Shown here: piece after piece, positions 1-12,739 of the stretch
Layout: every line of letters begins with the position of its first letter
Position numbering within the stretch: position 1 is the first letter of the stretch
From: Heliocidaris tuberculata
Lineage: Eukaryota; Echinodermata; Echinoidea; Camarodonta; Echinometridae
NCBI GenBank assembly: GCA_025618425.1
Contig: CM046841.1
Location: 14,043,144-14,107,143, forward strand
Length of the DNA: 64,000 nucleotides
Direction of reading: 5' to 3'
Made by a program: the position numbers and the translations under genes
Notes under the pieces: model-generated
The model's database searches: none
What the model was told of the DNA's origin: nothing
Seen by the model: only the letters and a program-made list of their open reading frames with translations

Positions 1-434
1 CTACACATTTTGCTATTCTTACAATGTACCTCTTAAACCATTTCCCTAGACATGTCAGTATAGTAGTCGAATGACGTTTCTCATAATTTTGGTCTTGAAG
101 ATCATGCAAAAGGATTGCCTTTTACTGCCCTTTGAATCTCATGTTATCCCCGTCTTTTAGATCCGTATATATTATATTATCTATACAAGGGCGTCAACAG
201 GTTTTCAAAAATGTGGGGACAATTAATGACAGGCACGTGGGGGGGGGGGGGGGCAAATGCTATGATGGCCCTAACATTATTTGAAAAATGGGATGTACCC
301 CCTGTCCCCGTTCTGTTGACGCCTTCGTATCCATGAAATGTATATCTAAAACTCTTTCCCCCCTGAAATATTATTAAATCAAAAGATTTGCATATCAAAT
401 TTGATTAAATCATTCATAATAATTTTTTCAATAG
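1..434. other. Upstream intron of gene A with a hAT-like miniature element
   Basis: No coding signal. A 142-bp element at 186-327 has inverted ends (AGGGCGTCAACAG and its complement), a G-run interior, and imperfect 8-bp flanks (tatctata / tatccatg). Confidence 0.55.
186..327. mobile_element. hAT-like miniature element 1
   Basis: Inverted ends GGCGTCAACAG face each other; the interior has a 14-base G run. The 8-bp flanks match at 6 of 8 positions. Non-autonomous. Confidence 0.5.
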
Positions 435-785
435 ATGTGACGATTGAACTAGAGAATGATGACTCAGCTGAAATAACATCTCCGAATCATCCAGATTATT
501 ATGAAAACTACGCCAACAAGCTGTGGGAAATAGTAGCTCCAGTCGGCTACCGGATTAGACTGCACTTTACTTATTTCTGGACAGAGTCAAACAATGACTT
601 TGTTATCATTTACGATGGACCAACGGGATTGTTCGACGAAGCTAGTAGGAGAGTACGGTTCTCAGGGGATTCAGTTCCATTAAACCTCACATCCATTAGT
701 CCAAACATTTGGATTCGTTTTAGAAGTGATCGGTTTATTCGAGGTGGGGGCTTTAGAGCACTAGCAGATGTTGTCGTCACCCCTG
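435..785 (+). CDS. Gene A exon: CUB domain without cysteines
   Basis: The acceptor is TTCAATAG and the donor CCCTG/GTAAAT; the exon is phase 1 at both ends (symmetric). The product shows the CUB signature ITSPNHPDYYENY, then W.I.AP.GYRI.L.F, NDFVIIYDG and WIRFRSD. None of the four usual CUB cysteines is present. Acidic residues at the positions used by calcium-binding CUBs (the E of TES, the D of NDF, the D of RSD) are kept, so ligand binding through calcium is possible. Confidence 0.88.
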
Positions 786-3700
786 GTAAATTTCTTTTCA
801 ACAGCCGAAATTCACTATTTACTGTTTCTGTTTCTCTTCCTCTAAGTATTTACAATAAAAGACCTGCTAGGATAAGATAATAAAACCTATTATTACTAAA
901 AAATAAAAAATCAGTTGATATAATGAGGTCATGTTACTTTCTAACTGCAGTTTTAGGGTGTACAATACCAATAATAGTTTGTTTTTTCTTTAAATTCGAA
1001 CCAGCCTTCCAATATCCCTGCAGTCGAACCTTATCCCAGTGAAAACATATTGCTCCTAAGTTCGTGATCATACGGAGCCCGGGAGAGGGAAATATGATGC
1101 TAAGTCATTCCTAACATTTAGTAAATCTTTCCCACCACTTGGTAAGTCCTTCCCACCACTAACTAAGTAGCTCCCACCAACCACATAGTAAGTGGTGGGA
1201 ATGGCTTGTAAGATATGTGAACGACTTAGTATCAATTTACCTTCGCGCATGTCCTCTCCCGGGCTCCGTAAATCTCTGTGTTGGTTGGAACTATGCAGAG
1301 CTTTATGAATTAAAGTCTGAGAGCCCACCCATTAGCGTTTCAAAACTCCTTTCCCTCTCCAACAATTTAATATTTACTACTCATTCCATGCTGCTAGAAA
1401 TACAGACGATTTGTTTGTGCTCGTCTTGGCAATTATTTAAGAACATAATATATTGACGATCTATAAGGAGAAAAAAAATCAGAATATTAATTATTATTCA
1501 AAAATTGAAATTGATATAAGTATGGGAATTTCGAATTGACAAAGTCGTGAGGCGTCAAATATCGTTTTTCGAAATTTCTTCGTCGTCTTTGATTTATACC
1601 CTTTTGCAGGACCTACGGTAACATGCTATCCACAATACTTATCGTCTACCAATAATTTATGTAACAAATATGAAAGCATATCGGTGTTCAGTATAACATA
1701 TATTTTCTTTCAAATTGAGAATGTCTCTCATTTAACCTAGGCCTGCGGCCTCGGTAAAATATAACGCCACTCGGGGATATTCTGAATGTGTCGGCTCATA
1801 TATTATGTTATACTAAACTGCAGAGCGTACAATATTTATATAATATATCGCCCTTGTTCCCTCTTCTGCACCTCAACAACGCTTAGAATGGGCATGTGAA
1901 TTTTACACGGACGACTGTGGGTTAATCATCAACAGAAGGAGCTGGTTCACCACTAATTCAGGAAATCATTGTGAGTATCAATTACAAGTGCAATTGCGTG
2001 AAAAAGATGTAGACCTGCTTCAATATCAATCACTTGATCTATCCATTATTTTCAAGTATGCATACACTTATATATAGATTCATTTTCAATAATCAAACAA
2101 ATGTTCGTCGCTATCTATATGTAACAGTTATGCAAAAGATCCCAACTTCTATATTGACAGTGTTCTCTTTGGTAATTTGGAGGATAAACCAAAAAATATT
2201 TTTTTTAAATAAAGATTTTATATTACTTTTTATGGGAAATCACGAGATATCTATAAAATCACTGAGAAGAGATTGAGGGACATGTAATGCAATGTAGACA
2301 ATAGCTTGATTAGGCAGTAGGAATGAATATAAAACTCGAGTGTACATCCAGTACGGCCAACCATCTCTAAGGTATCTGGTAACTCTTCACAACCTAACGG
2401 ACACACAGTTGAATGCCTTGAATTCTCTCCAGGCTAGGTTTTTCGAGAAATGGTTTGAATATCCCCCACAATGGTGCAACACCCTCAATTCTATGCAACT
2501 AGAGGTTTGAAATTTACGTTAATATCAGAGGTATGCTTACAGTGTCAAACTATGTTTCTTGCATTTTGGGTGACGCAAAAGTCAAACATGCAGTCCTCTC
2601 TAAAGTAAATAGAGAAAGCATGTGGTCATGCAAATCAAAAAAACTTTGGTGTAAAAAAAAAATCAATGGCAATGATTAATGCCGCTAAGAACGTAAGTGA
2701 ATCTCACTCCTTGGAAAATGTGAACCGTGTTCTGGAAGATGTTATCGCAGAAGACAAACGTGAGAAATAGTCTGATCGTATCTTCTCTAGCTAAGCAAGC
2801 ACGGGCGTCGATCCGTTTTTCGGATGGGTGGGGGGGGGGGGCAAGAAAGCCTTTAATACGTAACCATGTTCATTTCGCAGATGGTTTTTTAACGACTCTT
2901 AATCACCAGCTTCTCCGCGGTTACATGGAGCAGGGAAAATTAGAGAATTTGCGCGTGGAGCGCGCGGCGAAATTGAAGTCTGATCGTGTAATAACTTTTG
3001 TATTTCATTGTTTGGAAGATTTAATTTCCCGAGTTTTGCATAATTTTTCCTTATTTTATTTTTCGCCTCCCGATATATTGGGGGGGGGGGGACAACACGA
3101 TATGTTAGCTCTCCCCCCAATATTTTCGGGGGGGGGGGAGGAACTGCCCCCCTCCCCCCCCCCCCCCACCCCAGGATCGACGCCCCTGTAAGCAAGGTAT
3201 TTGATGCAGTTGTTAGAAGAGGAAGTGAACGACCAAACGTGAAGAGGAAATATTTATGGTCTCCAAATAGTTTTGCAATTCGAGCAGCAATCGATTGTCT
3301 TCCGATTCCGGAAAAAATGTGGGGCAAAAATCTCAGTGAAAGACGTTACCTGTGTAATTGTAAGGGTACCCTAGCATATCCTGAATGTACGTTCAGTGGC
3401 ATTGCAACAAGGTAGATTTACCTTTAGACATACAGTAACAGTGTATTACGTTTAATCATAAATGAGTTGAAAGGGAATGCCGAAATTAACAAAATTTCCC
3501 AACTATCCTTGCAGATCTCCCCGGTCATATTCCTCCTAACATCATACCTACTGACTACTGAAAAACCGGATGTAGTATTACAGTTCCTTTCGAACCCAAT
3601 ATTCTGAAAGCCAGAGAGAGAAAGTTAGAACATTATGCACAATTGAATGAGAACATTAGGTCAAATAATTATGACTCACATCTCATCTATTTTCAAGTAA

Positions 3701-6700
3701 GAAGCTGAGGTGTTGGAAATGAAAACAGAAAACAGATCCAGAAAATCTTCCGTCAATTAAATACTACAGTATGTAAGGAAATCATACCTGCGATCAGTTC
3801 ATTGGGTCTTGTGGGATTTTACATCATCTACAACGCAAGGGGAAAACCGCAGTGGACCGCTATGGCGCCCTTGGATTAATGACCTGTGTGAAGGATTTTC
3901 TTTTTTCCTTAGCCTTCTTAAATTTATATTTCTTCTCCTTTCTTATTCTCTTCAATTATTATATTTCAATTATTCTTCTCTTTCCCTCCAACCTCTTCCT
4001 CTTCTTATACTATTTTATTACCCAATCTTTCTTCTTGTCTTTTTCTTTCTCCTCCCTTCTCTTTTTACCATATACAATGAGATAAGGTCTCCTTTTCCCT
4101 TCTTTCCCTTTTTTGGTCTTGATTCATTGGTATATTTTCCTCAGTAACTTGACTTACATCATGATGTAATAATTACATTGTTTCATTATTTTTTTTATAA
4201 CATTTTTAATACAATTTTGCAGTATATACAGAGTTGTACTGTATCGAGGCTCATGTTGCATTCAGTCTTCTTATCCTTTTCTCCCTATCCTTTTACTTCC
4301 TGTATATCCTTCTCTTTTCTTCTTTTCGTCTCACTTTCTTTCCTCAGTTCCTCAGTCAATGGACATACATTCCTTTATGATTCGATGTTTTATTTATAGT
4401 TACTTACCATTTTCATGCACGATTAAAACATCAAATCCGAGATACTACATCCGGAATAGCTGAACACTAATGATAAAGTTAAATACATTATGTGTATCAT
4501 TCTTTTTTATCTATTACAGATTATATACAAGCCCTTTTCCCTGAGAATTCTGGAGGTATTGCCAGTTTCATTATTCCTCATACATTCACTTCAACTGAGG
4601 GGACACTTTCGTTTGCTTATTTCCAAAGTAACGCTGGCTCTCTCAGTGTGGCAGTGTGCAAGAGCCAACATTCCACATCTTATGGAAACACAGATTATTA
4701 TATCGTTTATGAATACATACAGTATTCATGCAACGGCATCGATGATATCGAGGTAACAGATAAGTCATAATTGACTTTTGTGGATGATGGGTGTGAGGGC
4801 AGGCCCGTGCGTGTGTTTATGTATGTATCGAAATGGACGGAAATGGATTATGGCAAACCCTGTTTATTTTTTTTTTTTTATTTATTTTTTTTGGGGGGGG
4901 GGGGAAAGAACATCGCTTCAGAAGAAAACCGTCTTGTATTGTCGGGGCTCTAACATAACCGTTATTTTATGTTTATATTGCCTAACACGAGGGTAATAAT
5001 AATTTTGACTGTGATTAGTAAAAAATATTACCCAAAGTGTAGAAGTTTTGAAATAAAGAACAAAATGTTTCCTTTTATTAGGAATTACTTATTTGACAAA
5101 TCTAAAATATTTTATCTGTGACGATTTCGTTGTCTACGTTTCATACACCTTCCTGAGACGTGTATTGGCGAACTAAAGTCGCTAGTTTTACGATCGCCAG
5201 AACATGCTGTTTGGGCGATCGCCGCGTCAGAAATGTCAGACAACTGGTATATGCCCCGGTCTCTGTCCATGTTGTTGGGTGTTCTGTTGCTCCAGATGGC
5301 TTCACAAATCCTCCAAGTCTATTAGATGATTTTCTCTGCCCGCATGTGATTGCTGATTCATTGTTTATTTATTGCGTCTAATTTTGTGAACGAGTGAATT
5401 TTTGTTGGTCCTACCTTTTCCCATATCACATTTTTTATAGGCGTGAAAGACTTGCAGTTCTATGACATCCATATTAGGACTTCGTGTGTTTGTTTTTTTA
5501 AATTCCCATTCTTAAAGGATACAACCATTTGGTTTTAACATTTGCTTTCAAAATTAAAGAAAATAAATGTATTGTTATTGAAAATATGTGTATATTGATA
5601 AAAGGGGCGTCGTTACCACGGAGAGGGGGTGGGGGTGGGCGGGAGGTGCCCCACACAATGTTTCACACGCCTTCAAATGGGATGATGCCCATCCAGACAA
5701 TGAATGATTTGGGATATGTCGTGATAGGTAGTGATATTGATAAATAATTTTTATTACAGAATACGGTAAACTTAAAAATGATTTTTTGTGTCATGTTTTT
5801 GGCCCTTTTCGAAAAGCCTATCGTCACGTTATTCAAGCATCACGAGCATTGCTTAGTAATAATGGTGCCTCCTTGTATAACGCTCATGTCCGTCACTCCG
5901 TGACGCTCATGACGTTCCATCATTATTACAAAGGAGTGTCCGCTTTAACCCTTTCAGGACGGGAATTATTAAATGGCTAATTTGATCATATTTTGTTCTT
6001 CAAATTGGCAACGATAATATTTTTCTTTTAGTGCTACATGACTCTAATAAGGTGTAATGTCACTGAAAACAAGATACATGGTTAGGAATTTGTCGAAAAG
6101 TTGAAAAAAAAATGCAAATTTTGATGAAAAAAACAATGATTTTTAACCTCTCAATTTGTTGCTAATTTAAGGATTTCAAATCGTATTCTTGTTTTTACAA
6201 TTCCTGGCATCAAACGCAATATGGTCATGCAACCAAAATGGACATAGTGTGTGCAGAAATGTTTTCTCTTTCTGCTAATGCATCTGGTATATTTTTAGAG
6301 CTCTGAATCAAAAGTTATTGAGCCAAACCACAAAGTGTGGTCAATTGTCTTGAAAGGGTTAATATGAACTTACTGTCTTCCTTCAGATAACATTTACTGC
6401 TACCATGCAAAGTGACAGAATTGGAGTGCTCAGTATTCAGCTGTTTCAAACATCGAATCCTTCAACAGGTTAGTACTAAAATAGTGACGTTACCCACATG
6501 GATGTCGTTCTGCTGTCCCATTTCTCGTGGTGTAGAAGTAAATGTGATCAATTTGATTTTTTTTTCCTCCTACAGATGAATATACGATATGTGCATTTAA
6601 GATTCACTGATGTTATTCTCCTTTTGCTCAATATAAGTGTAGTTTTGGTCAGCCGATGGTAATGTCATTGGCTTTTCTTGTCATATTCATGTTTCGAATA

Positions 6701-9700
6701 TTTTTTATAATATCTAAATGCTTTGAAAAATTTAAAACAGAAAAGGATAAAGAAAAGAAACAGTTTACTGTTTTCTTCCTTTCTATTATGGCAGTTTCTA
6801 AAACCAAGATGAACTTGATAGCACCCCGTCCCCTCAAAAAAAAAAAAAAGAGAGAAAAAAAAGAAGAAAAAGCATGGTTAACCTGAGGTTTAGTAACAAA
6901 TATAATGTTATTTCGAAGATGAATATGGCCTACTTTTCAGTTATTAAGTATCCACAAAAAGCTTATTTCTAACATGTTGGTTGGTTCATGGCCTCAAATC
7001 TCTACGTAGGAATAAGCTCCAGATTAAGGGTTGCAAGAGGGGAAATCAACTATGAATACATGCAGTGATCGACGTTAAAACCTTCTAACAAATCAAGCAA
7101 TGCCATCACTTTATGCTGGGTGTCAATGAACCTAATGACACAAAAATATAATTGAAGAAGATGAATGTCTCTACATATAAATGATATATTAAGTCTATTT
7201 TTACAACTTAAATTCAAAATACAGCACCATCATCCACGTTAACAACATACTCTACGTCCAAGCCATCAACGAATGCTGTCACTCTTGGCACAACAACGAC
7301 GTCAATACAGTTATCCACTTCTGAAAAATACACCAACAATTCACCATCTTCTCCCGTTGCATCAGTACCAGATACCGCTCTGCCGTCAAGAGGTTCGAAG
7401 TCTCACTTGTAACAATGAATTTAATCAGTAGACACACGAAAGCGTACGCGCCTTACCTAAGTACATTATACGTGTTCTTTAAAACGTTGGCCATCAAAAT
7501 TACGTATGCAGGCATTAGACATTGCTATTGCACGCTTGATAGTGACCCAAAAAGAAAAAAAAAAAGAAAGAAGAAGAAGAAGAAGAAGAAAAAAAAAAAC
7601 ACTGACAACAAAACAAAACAAAACCAAAGAAAAGGTTGCTCCCTATAACACCTGACCGGCTCTCGGCAAACATTTTGATTAAGATATGGTAATAATAATA
7701 GTAATAACATTGAGTTATTGTATAGCGCTCATGTCTGGCACATTTGCTACTCCTGACGCTCTGTAATAATTTTCCCTGCTGCTATTAATTTAAGGCATTG
7801 ATTCCTGCCAGGAACCCATTTACCTCACCTGAGTCGATTGTGCCAAATGTAGATAAATGTCTTGCCAAAGGACGTTATGGCAGCAACTCGAACCTCGTAC
7901 CTTGTGCTCCACAGTCTGGACCACAACACCTCCCCACATGACCGTTTCATAAACAAAAATACCATGGTTCGAGAGATGCGTGGTAAATGGTACATAGAAA
8001 ATCACGGAATGTAGAATTGACCAAACGATTCCCCATGTTCTTTCTCAATATATTTAATTTTTACCATATTGAGTATACAGTATAATATAGTACAGATTAA
8101 AAAAAAAATATCCTCGTTAGAACTTCAGTATCTTACGAAGAGGGAAATTAAGAAGAATATTTTTTTTTAAAATCTGTCTTCATTTTCAGGTGTTCTTAAC
8201 TCGGCTGTCATTCCAGCAGTGTCTTCTGCCCTTGTTTTACTTGTAATCGGCCTGGTCGTTGTCGCCTTGTTTGCGTATCTCCGCAGGCGGTATGTTTCAT
8301 TTTTATAAAGAGGCCTACCTAATGTCCACACAAGCTTTATTTTTCTACTATACGTGAATTAGCCCCATGTACGAATTTCCACGAAGGGTTGTCATTGTTG
8401 TGTAGGGCTATCTAAAAAAACTTTAAAAAGAACTAAAATGATGTAAAGATTGGCCATCGATAGCCGGGAATCTTCGCTCAGTGAATGATATTGGACATAG
8501 TGGATTCATATTGTTAAAGCAATTATTTTTCCCCTTTAATTTCATTGATATTTCGTTTTAATGTTAACCTAGCCAGGTCCAAATGTGCTCTACATCACCC
8601 GTTACCGTTAGCATGGTTAACACAGTTAAAATATTTAAAATCAAATATAGAATCCTGGAGAAAAAAGAATACGATGGGCCGTATCTATAAAACTAGCATT
8701 AGCTAAAAAATGCTTAGATGAGAACAATAGTTAAATTCATCATGTGCAACAAGGCACTGCTACGTGGAGAATTTGAACAATTGCGTGTACTCTTAAGCCC
8801 ACCACACACTATACGGTCGGTCTACGATCCGATTTTGAAAGAAAATGTTATAGCATATGATATAAACAGTTAAACACATAAAATATGTTTGATTGAGGTT
8901 TTGAATATAGTTACATAGATAGTAAAATCGAAATTACGGCCTATTACGAGCCTTCTAGTCGGAGGAAAGGCCAAATCGGCTCCGAAACGTAGTGACGTCA
9001 CAACAGTCCTGCGATTGTCTACGGTTTGAAACTGATTTGGGCCTTATTCCGGATATAAGGCTGACATCGCACCAAATTCCTATGTTGAGTATCCATATTA
9101 TTGTTCAGAAGCTGAATCAGGTAGCTTTCACTTGTTAAAATTACTATATTTAATGCTATTGCTATTTATTTCCAAAATCGGATCGTAGTCCATCGTATAG
9201 TGTGCGGTGGGCTTAAGGCGTCCGTGCAGTCAAAAGTTATTTTCATCCCCGTACACTTTCCGAATTGAGTGATATGATCATACTACTGGACAGGTGAATA
9301 AAACGAAATAGCTTATAATTGATTCAGTTGATTCGCTTTTTAAAAGCATCCTTTAATTGCAGTATAATACAAGCTTTTGGATAGCCTGAAATATAGAATA
9401 AATGGAAAGTTTAAGATGCAAAAATAACGGCTGATCTTCTCTGATAAATGAAAGTTAAGTGAAAGGTCAAGCTACTAGGAGAGGAGCTTGGAAAAGTCGA
9501 TTCTTCTATTCAAGTACTTTCTATTCAGGGGAAGCATTGGCTTGCATGAGAACGACATTCCTTTTGTTTGCTAGCAAATGCTAGGCTTTTGCTAGTGTTA
9601 TCGATTCGGCGTAATCTATGTGTAAAATGTATACGACGTTTACCTTGATAGCTGGGAAATGTCCACAATATCCCTCATTATATGCAAATCATCTCTCTTT

Positions 9701-10025
9701 CTACCGCCTGAACTCAAGCTTCATTAACATTGATATTTTCTATATCCATGTAAATGTACTTGCATTGTTGCTATACTTTTACATTATGGTACTGTAACTA
9801 GGTAACTAATAAAATGTAATCTATTCCACCTATGCTGTAAAATCAAGTATATAACAGTATTTCCATCACTTATAACTAAATATGACAGAAATGAGGATTG
9901 TTTTAAAATTAAGCACACTATACTCATTCCATCATCGATCCTGTTAGATAATGTTTGATGAAGTCATTATGGGTAAACCAGTGTTGGTCATTCTCCTTCC
10001 CAATAAAGAAGCGTTATGCCCACTC

Positions 10026-10056
<31 letters not shown>

Positions 10057-11483
10057 TTTATATTTTTTTATTCTTTTTTTTTTTTTTTTTTTTTTTGGGG
10101 GGGGGGGTTAAAAGATGCTAAATTTTGTTCAAAGTTGTATCCGTTTGGACACAGAAAGATACACATAATCAGTTGGATATGTGATATCTCATGCCAATGG
10201 TTGATAATGTAAATATTTACGCATATTAATAAAATTGAAATATCATTCATACCTCCGATATGTTAGACACCATTTTTTAATGTATCATTTGAAAGATTAT
10301 TATATCTTCCAATTATTCTGGAAACAGATCTCGAGTACCAAAGACCAATGGTGCAGTTGATCAAGATGATGATGATCCAAATTTGTACAACAACCCAGTC
10401 TACATTTCTAAAGAAGACGGACTTTCAACACCTGATATTCTCGTTGGTATCAACTGCACTGGTGGAGGCAAGCCCTCACCTTCACCGCATGAGTCACCTG
10501 ACGCGGACGATCAATATGAAGATTTTGAAGGAGATTCTAGAGCCCGTGGTAAAGGTGAGCCATTCGCACACGATAATTCCTCAAATCTGGACACACTAGG
10601 AAAAGCAAATTTTAAGTCGTACCCTTATTACAGCGTCCAAGATCCATCAAAGCAAATTTTGAACAATAAATCCCAAAGCGAAGAAGAAGACCGCACATAT
10701 GAAAATACCAATGAGCCTCAATCGTCTAAGGATTCCCATAAGGTAACCAGTGGAAAAACGGGAACCAATAATGCAAGTCGGGAGTTAAAGAAATCGCCGT
10801 CGCCAATCAAAAATCACTCTTCTAAAAATGACTTGCCAACCAGAGCACCGAGTGGTTACAAAACAGGACCTTCTCACGGTACTGACGAGGAATACAATGC
10901 GCTCACCTTCAACAAGTCCTTAGATATCACGCGTGCTCTTAAAAAACCTAGTGCTGGTGGTTTAAATGTGAGTGATGGGTATGGCGTTTTAAACCTTCCA
11001 GAAGACCAAGCTTCTTCCCTTTCACCAAGCTCTCCTCAACTTCACAACGACGATGTGTACAATTCTCTCAATGAGCTTCTAAAAGAGCATCATAACGGAA
11101 AGCAAGAAGCCGAAGGTTCAACATCCGATACCAAAGCAGACAGGACTGACCAGCCTGACGCCGAATCAGAATACCACAACTACCAAGACCCGAGCAATAT
11201 GGATCAAGGGAGTTCATATCTGCGGAAACCTCGGGAACCCGAAACCTTTTTCAGTGACCCGAACAACATCCTTGATTCAGGAAAGGGAGTAGGAGATTAC
11301 CATTTGTACCACGCGACAGATGGTGATGTGAATGACGGATATTACGTGAATTTGGACTCAAAGGTTAGCGGTGAAGACGAATATTCTACGATAGATCAGG
11401 ACCAGATTCATAAGTTCAATGAAGCAGGGGTAGCCAATTTCGAACCAATATACAGTGATGAAGTATATTCTGAATTTAACTAG
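435..11483 (+). CDS. Gene A: CUB / MAM-like / transmembrane receptor with Tyr-rich tail (5' end outside window)
   Basis: Seven exons join in frame: 435-785, 1887-1970, 4520-4752, 6387-6468, 7225-7392, 8190-8289, 10328-11483. They encode at least 723 aa. Order: a CUB domain (about 117 aa); a MAM-like domain with four cysteines (about 135 aa over three exons); a Ser/Thr-rich stalk (56 aa); one hydrophobic helix followed by RRR; and a 384-aa cytoplasmic tail with about 21 tyrosines. Every junction is GT/AG and the phases agree (1, 1, 0, 1, 1, 2). The signal-peptide exon must lie upstream, because the first exon seen needs one base of a split codon and nothing suitable occurs in 1-434. Genes B and C downstream are paralogues. 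The structure implies a type-I plasma-membrane receptor signalling through phosphotyrosine adaptors; that role is inferred, and ligand and pathway are unknown. Confidence 0.85.
1071..1270. mobile_element. Foldback/miniature inverted-repeat element
   Basis: Perfect inverted ends TACGGAGCCCGGGAGAGG at 1071 and its complement ending at 1270, with internal CCCACCACT repeats. It lies in gene A's intron after the CUB exon (786-1886), which is otherwise empty. Confidence 0.65.
1887..1970 (+). CDS. Gene A exon: MAM-like domain part 1
   Basis: The acceptor is CGCTTAG and the donor ATT/GTGAGT. The 84-base exon reads EWACEFYTDDCGLII, with the C-x-F-x(4)-C spacing found at the start of MAM domains. It has the same length and phase (1-1) as the gene B exon at 29845 and the gene C exon at 53097, which supports it although it is short. 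Confidence 0.82.
2800..3188. mobile_element. hAT-like non-autonomous element 2 with perfect 8-bp duplication
   Basis: The ends are CACGGGCGTCGATCC and the complement of CAGGGGCGTCGATCC. Both flanks are exactly TAAGCAAG (2792-2799 and 3189-3196), the 8-bp target duplication typical of hAT. The interior has poly-G and poly-C tracts and no transposase. The rest of intron 1971-4519 shows only a pyrimidine-rich stretch near 3900-4400. Confidence 0.75.
4520..4752 (+). CDS. Gene A exon: MAM-like domain part 2
   Basis: The acceptor is CTATTACAG and the donor ATCGAG/GTAACA; phases 1 and 0. The product has a hydrophobic strand GIASFIIPHTF, then TLSFAYF, SLSVAVCKSQ and YSCNG, matching gene B (IFTIPHVF, TLSFGHY, SLSVTVCKSQ, YSCNG). 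The two cysteines are the third and fourth of the MAM pattern. Confidence 0.85.
4864..4904. repeat. poly-T to poly-G junction
   Basis: A T-rich run passes directly into a G run within gene A's intron 4753-6386. The same junction recurs at other sites in the window. Confidence 0.8.
5949..6358. mobile_element. TTAA-flanked miniature element (piggyBac-like)
   Basis: The ends are CCCTTTCAGGAC and the complement of CCCTTTCAAGAC. TTAA flanks at 5945-5948 and 6359-6362 fit piggyBac-type insertion. 410 bp, non-coding. Confidence 0.6.
6387..6468 (+). CDS. Gene A exon: MAM-like domain part 3
   Basis: The acceptor is CTTCAG and the donor CAACAG/GTTAGT; phases 0 and 1. It encodes ITFTATMQSDRIGVLSIQLF, the last strands of the domain. 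The same exon in gene B reads ITFTATGNTY and in gene C ISFTAVRGSSW. Confidence 0.82.
6469..7224. other. Gene A intron, no feature seen
   Basis: AT-rich intron between MAM part 3 and the stalk. It holds only an A-rich purine stretch near 6836-6870. Confidence 0.6.
7225..7392 (+). CDS. Gene A exon: Ser/Thr-rich stalk
   Basis: The acceptor is AAATACAG and the donor AAGAG/GTTCGA, a weak donor whose GTTCGA also occurs at the matching gene B exon. The 56 residues are mostly Ser, Thr, Pro and Asn, as expected for an O-glycosylated stalk between ectodomain and membrane. Phase 1-1. Confidence 0.75.
7690..7990. repeat. Dispersed SINE/miniature element with TAAT-repeat head
   Basis: Starts with TAATAATAAT, then TATAGCGCTC, then a conserved ATTCCTGCCAGGAACCC segment and TTACCTCACCTG. 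The same architecture is seen at 36186-36395. An ACTCGAACC stretch recalls a tRNA T-arm, so tRNA ancestry is possible but unproven. Confidence 0.55.
8190..8289 (+). CDS. Gene A exon: transmembrane helix
   Basis: The acceptor is CATTTTCAG and the donor CAGGCG/GTATGT. It encodes NSAVIPAVSSALVLLVIG, a further run of V/A/L/F, and then the stop-transfer basic run YLRRR. It is nearly identical to the gene B helix (NSAVIPAVSTVFVLLIIG). Phases 1 and 2. Confidence 0.88.
8797..9212. mobile_element. TTAA-flanked miniature element
   Basis: Ends of about 40 bp are inverted copies beginning GCCCACC(A/G)CACACTATACG. TTAA lies on both sides (8793-8796, 9213-9216). It lies in gene A's last intron (8290-10327), which otherwise holds a TTTA/poly-T/poly-G tract at 10024-10107. 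Confidence 0.68.
10024..10107. repeat. (TTTA)n, poly-T, poly-G tract
   Basis: TTTA repeats run into about 23 T and then 11 G, about 0.2 kb before the gene A tail exon. Confidence 0.9.
10328..11483 (+). CDS. Gene A exon: cytoplasmic Tyr-rich tail
   Basis: The acceptor is GAAACAG; the exon ends at TAG 11481-11483. The 384 residues are acidic, Ser/Asn-rich and low in hydrophobics, so probably disordered. Visible motifs: NNPVY near the membrane (PTB type); YENT and YYVNL (YxN, Grb2-SH2 type); EYNAL, GYGVL, DVYNSL and EYSTI (YxxL/I, ITIM-like); and the terminal PIYSDEVYSEF. Such motifs recruit SH2/PTB adaptors in known receptors; here this is inference. Gene B carries two copies of the central block that is single here. 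Confidence 0.88.
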
Positions 11484-11641
11484 GTTAGGGGAAAGCTTGT
11501 AAATGTCTTTCACATTTCTGTAATATTATATGCGTCCGACAAATAAGGTAACTTCGAATGTTAAAGATAAAAGCGCAGTATAAACACTTTATCAATAGTA
11601 GTATCAAATGGAAAAAAAAAATGAATACATGCTGCGGAAAG

Positions 11642-12739
11642 CAGGGCCGTCGCTAGAGGGGGGGGGGGGTGTGGGGTGTCATTCCCCCCCCCCCCCACTC
11701 AAAATTGGTGTCGGAAAATGCGCCACCTCTGTCGGCAAAACAAAAAGGAGGGGGGGGGGGAGGGAGAGGGAAAAAGAAAGAGAAAAGGAAAAGGAGAAAA
11801 TAGAAAGGAATATTCGGGCAAAAGGCGTCCAACTTTCAGGAATGGGCTGCAGCCCCCCCCCCCCCCCCGAGGTTCCCAGATAATTATGTAACTAGTGTAT
11901 GTAACTTCTGTACATTTTCACTACGAAATGTTAGGAACAATTTAAAAATTGAAAAGGGCAAAAGGCCTCCCCTTTCGGCATTCCCCCCCCCCCCCCCCAC
12001 TCAAAATTGGTGTCGGAAAATGCGCCACCTCTGTCGGCAAAACAAAAAGGAGGGGGGGGGGGGAGGGAGAGGGAAAAAGAAAGAGAAAAGGAAAAGGAGA
12101 AAATAGAAAGGAATATTCGGGCAAAAGGCGTCCAACTTTCAGGAATGGGCTGCAGCCCCCCCCCCCCCGAGGTTCCCAGATAATTATGTAACTAGTGTAT
12201 GTAACTTCTGTACATTTTCACTACGAAATGTTAGGAACAATTTAAAAATTGAAAAGGGCAAAAGGCCTCCCCTTTCGGCAATGGGCTGCCCCCCCCCCCC
12301 CCCCTCCCCCCCCCCCCCCCCCCCCCCCCCAAGGATTTCAAAATTCCGATATTCAGACAACATGCACCACTTCATAATCGGGCAGTGAGTTGCCACAATA
12401 TCCACATATTTGGGCAGCGAGGTTCCCAAGGAATTAGGCCCCTATATATGTAACTCTTGCATGTAACTTCTGTACATTTTCACTACAAAAAGTTTTTACA
12501 AATTTAGAGATTGAAAAGTTGATATATTTCAGGCGAAAGGCGTCAGCCCTCCCCCCCCCCCCCCTTGCGAAAATTGGTGCGTATGACCAAGATCTCTACA
12601 TCTACAATTTTCTTTTATAATTAATATTTGTTGGGGGGATTAGGGTACAGCATTTACAGCATTTTTGTCGGAAAACTTTGGTGTCAGACCACTCCCCCCC
12701 CCCCCCCCTCCCATTCAAAATTATCTATCGACGTCCCTG
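11642..12739. mobile_element. hAT-like non-autonomous element 3
   Basis: The ends are CAGGGCCGTCGCTAGAGG and the complement of CAGGGACGTCGATAG. The 8-bp flanks gcggaaag and gcttaaag match at 6 of 8. The interior is an approximately 300-bp unit repeated head to tail with poly-G/C runs. It sits 158 bp after the gene A stop. Confidence 0.65.
11690..12290. repeat. Approx. 300-bp tandem duplication inside hAT-like element 3
   Basis: AAAATTGGTGTCGGAAAATG occurs at 11701 and 12003, and the GTAACTTCTGTACATTTTCA segment occurs in both units and again in a partial third near 12465. Period 300-302. Confidence 0.9.

Noticed and set aside
7820..7990. Possible tRNA gene because of an ACTCGAACC T-arm-like stretch
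   Set aside because: No acceptor or anticodon stem could be folded around it; more likely part of the dispersed repeat.
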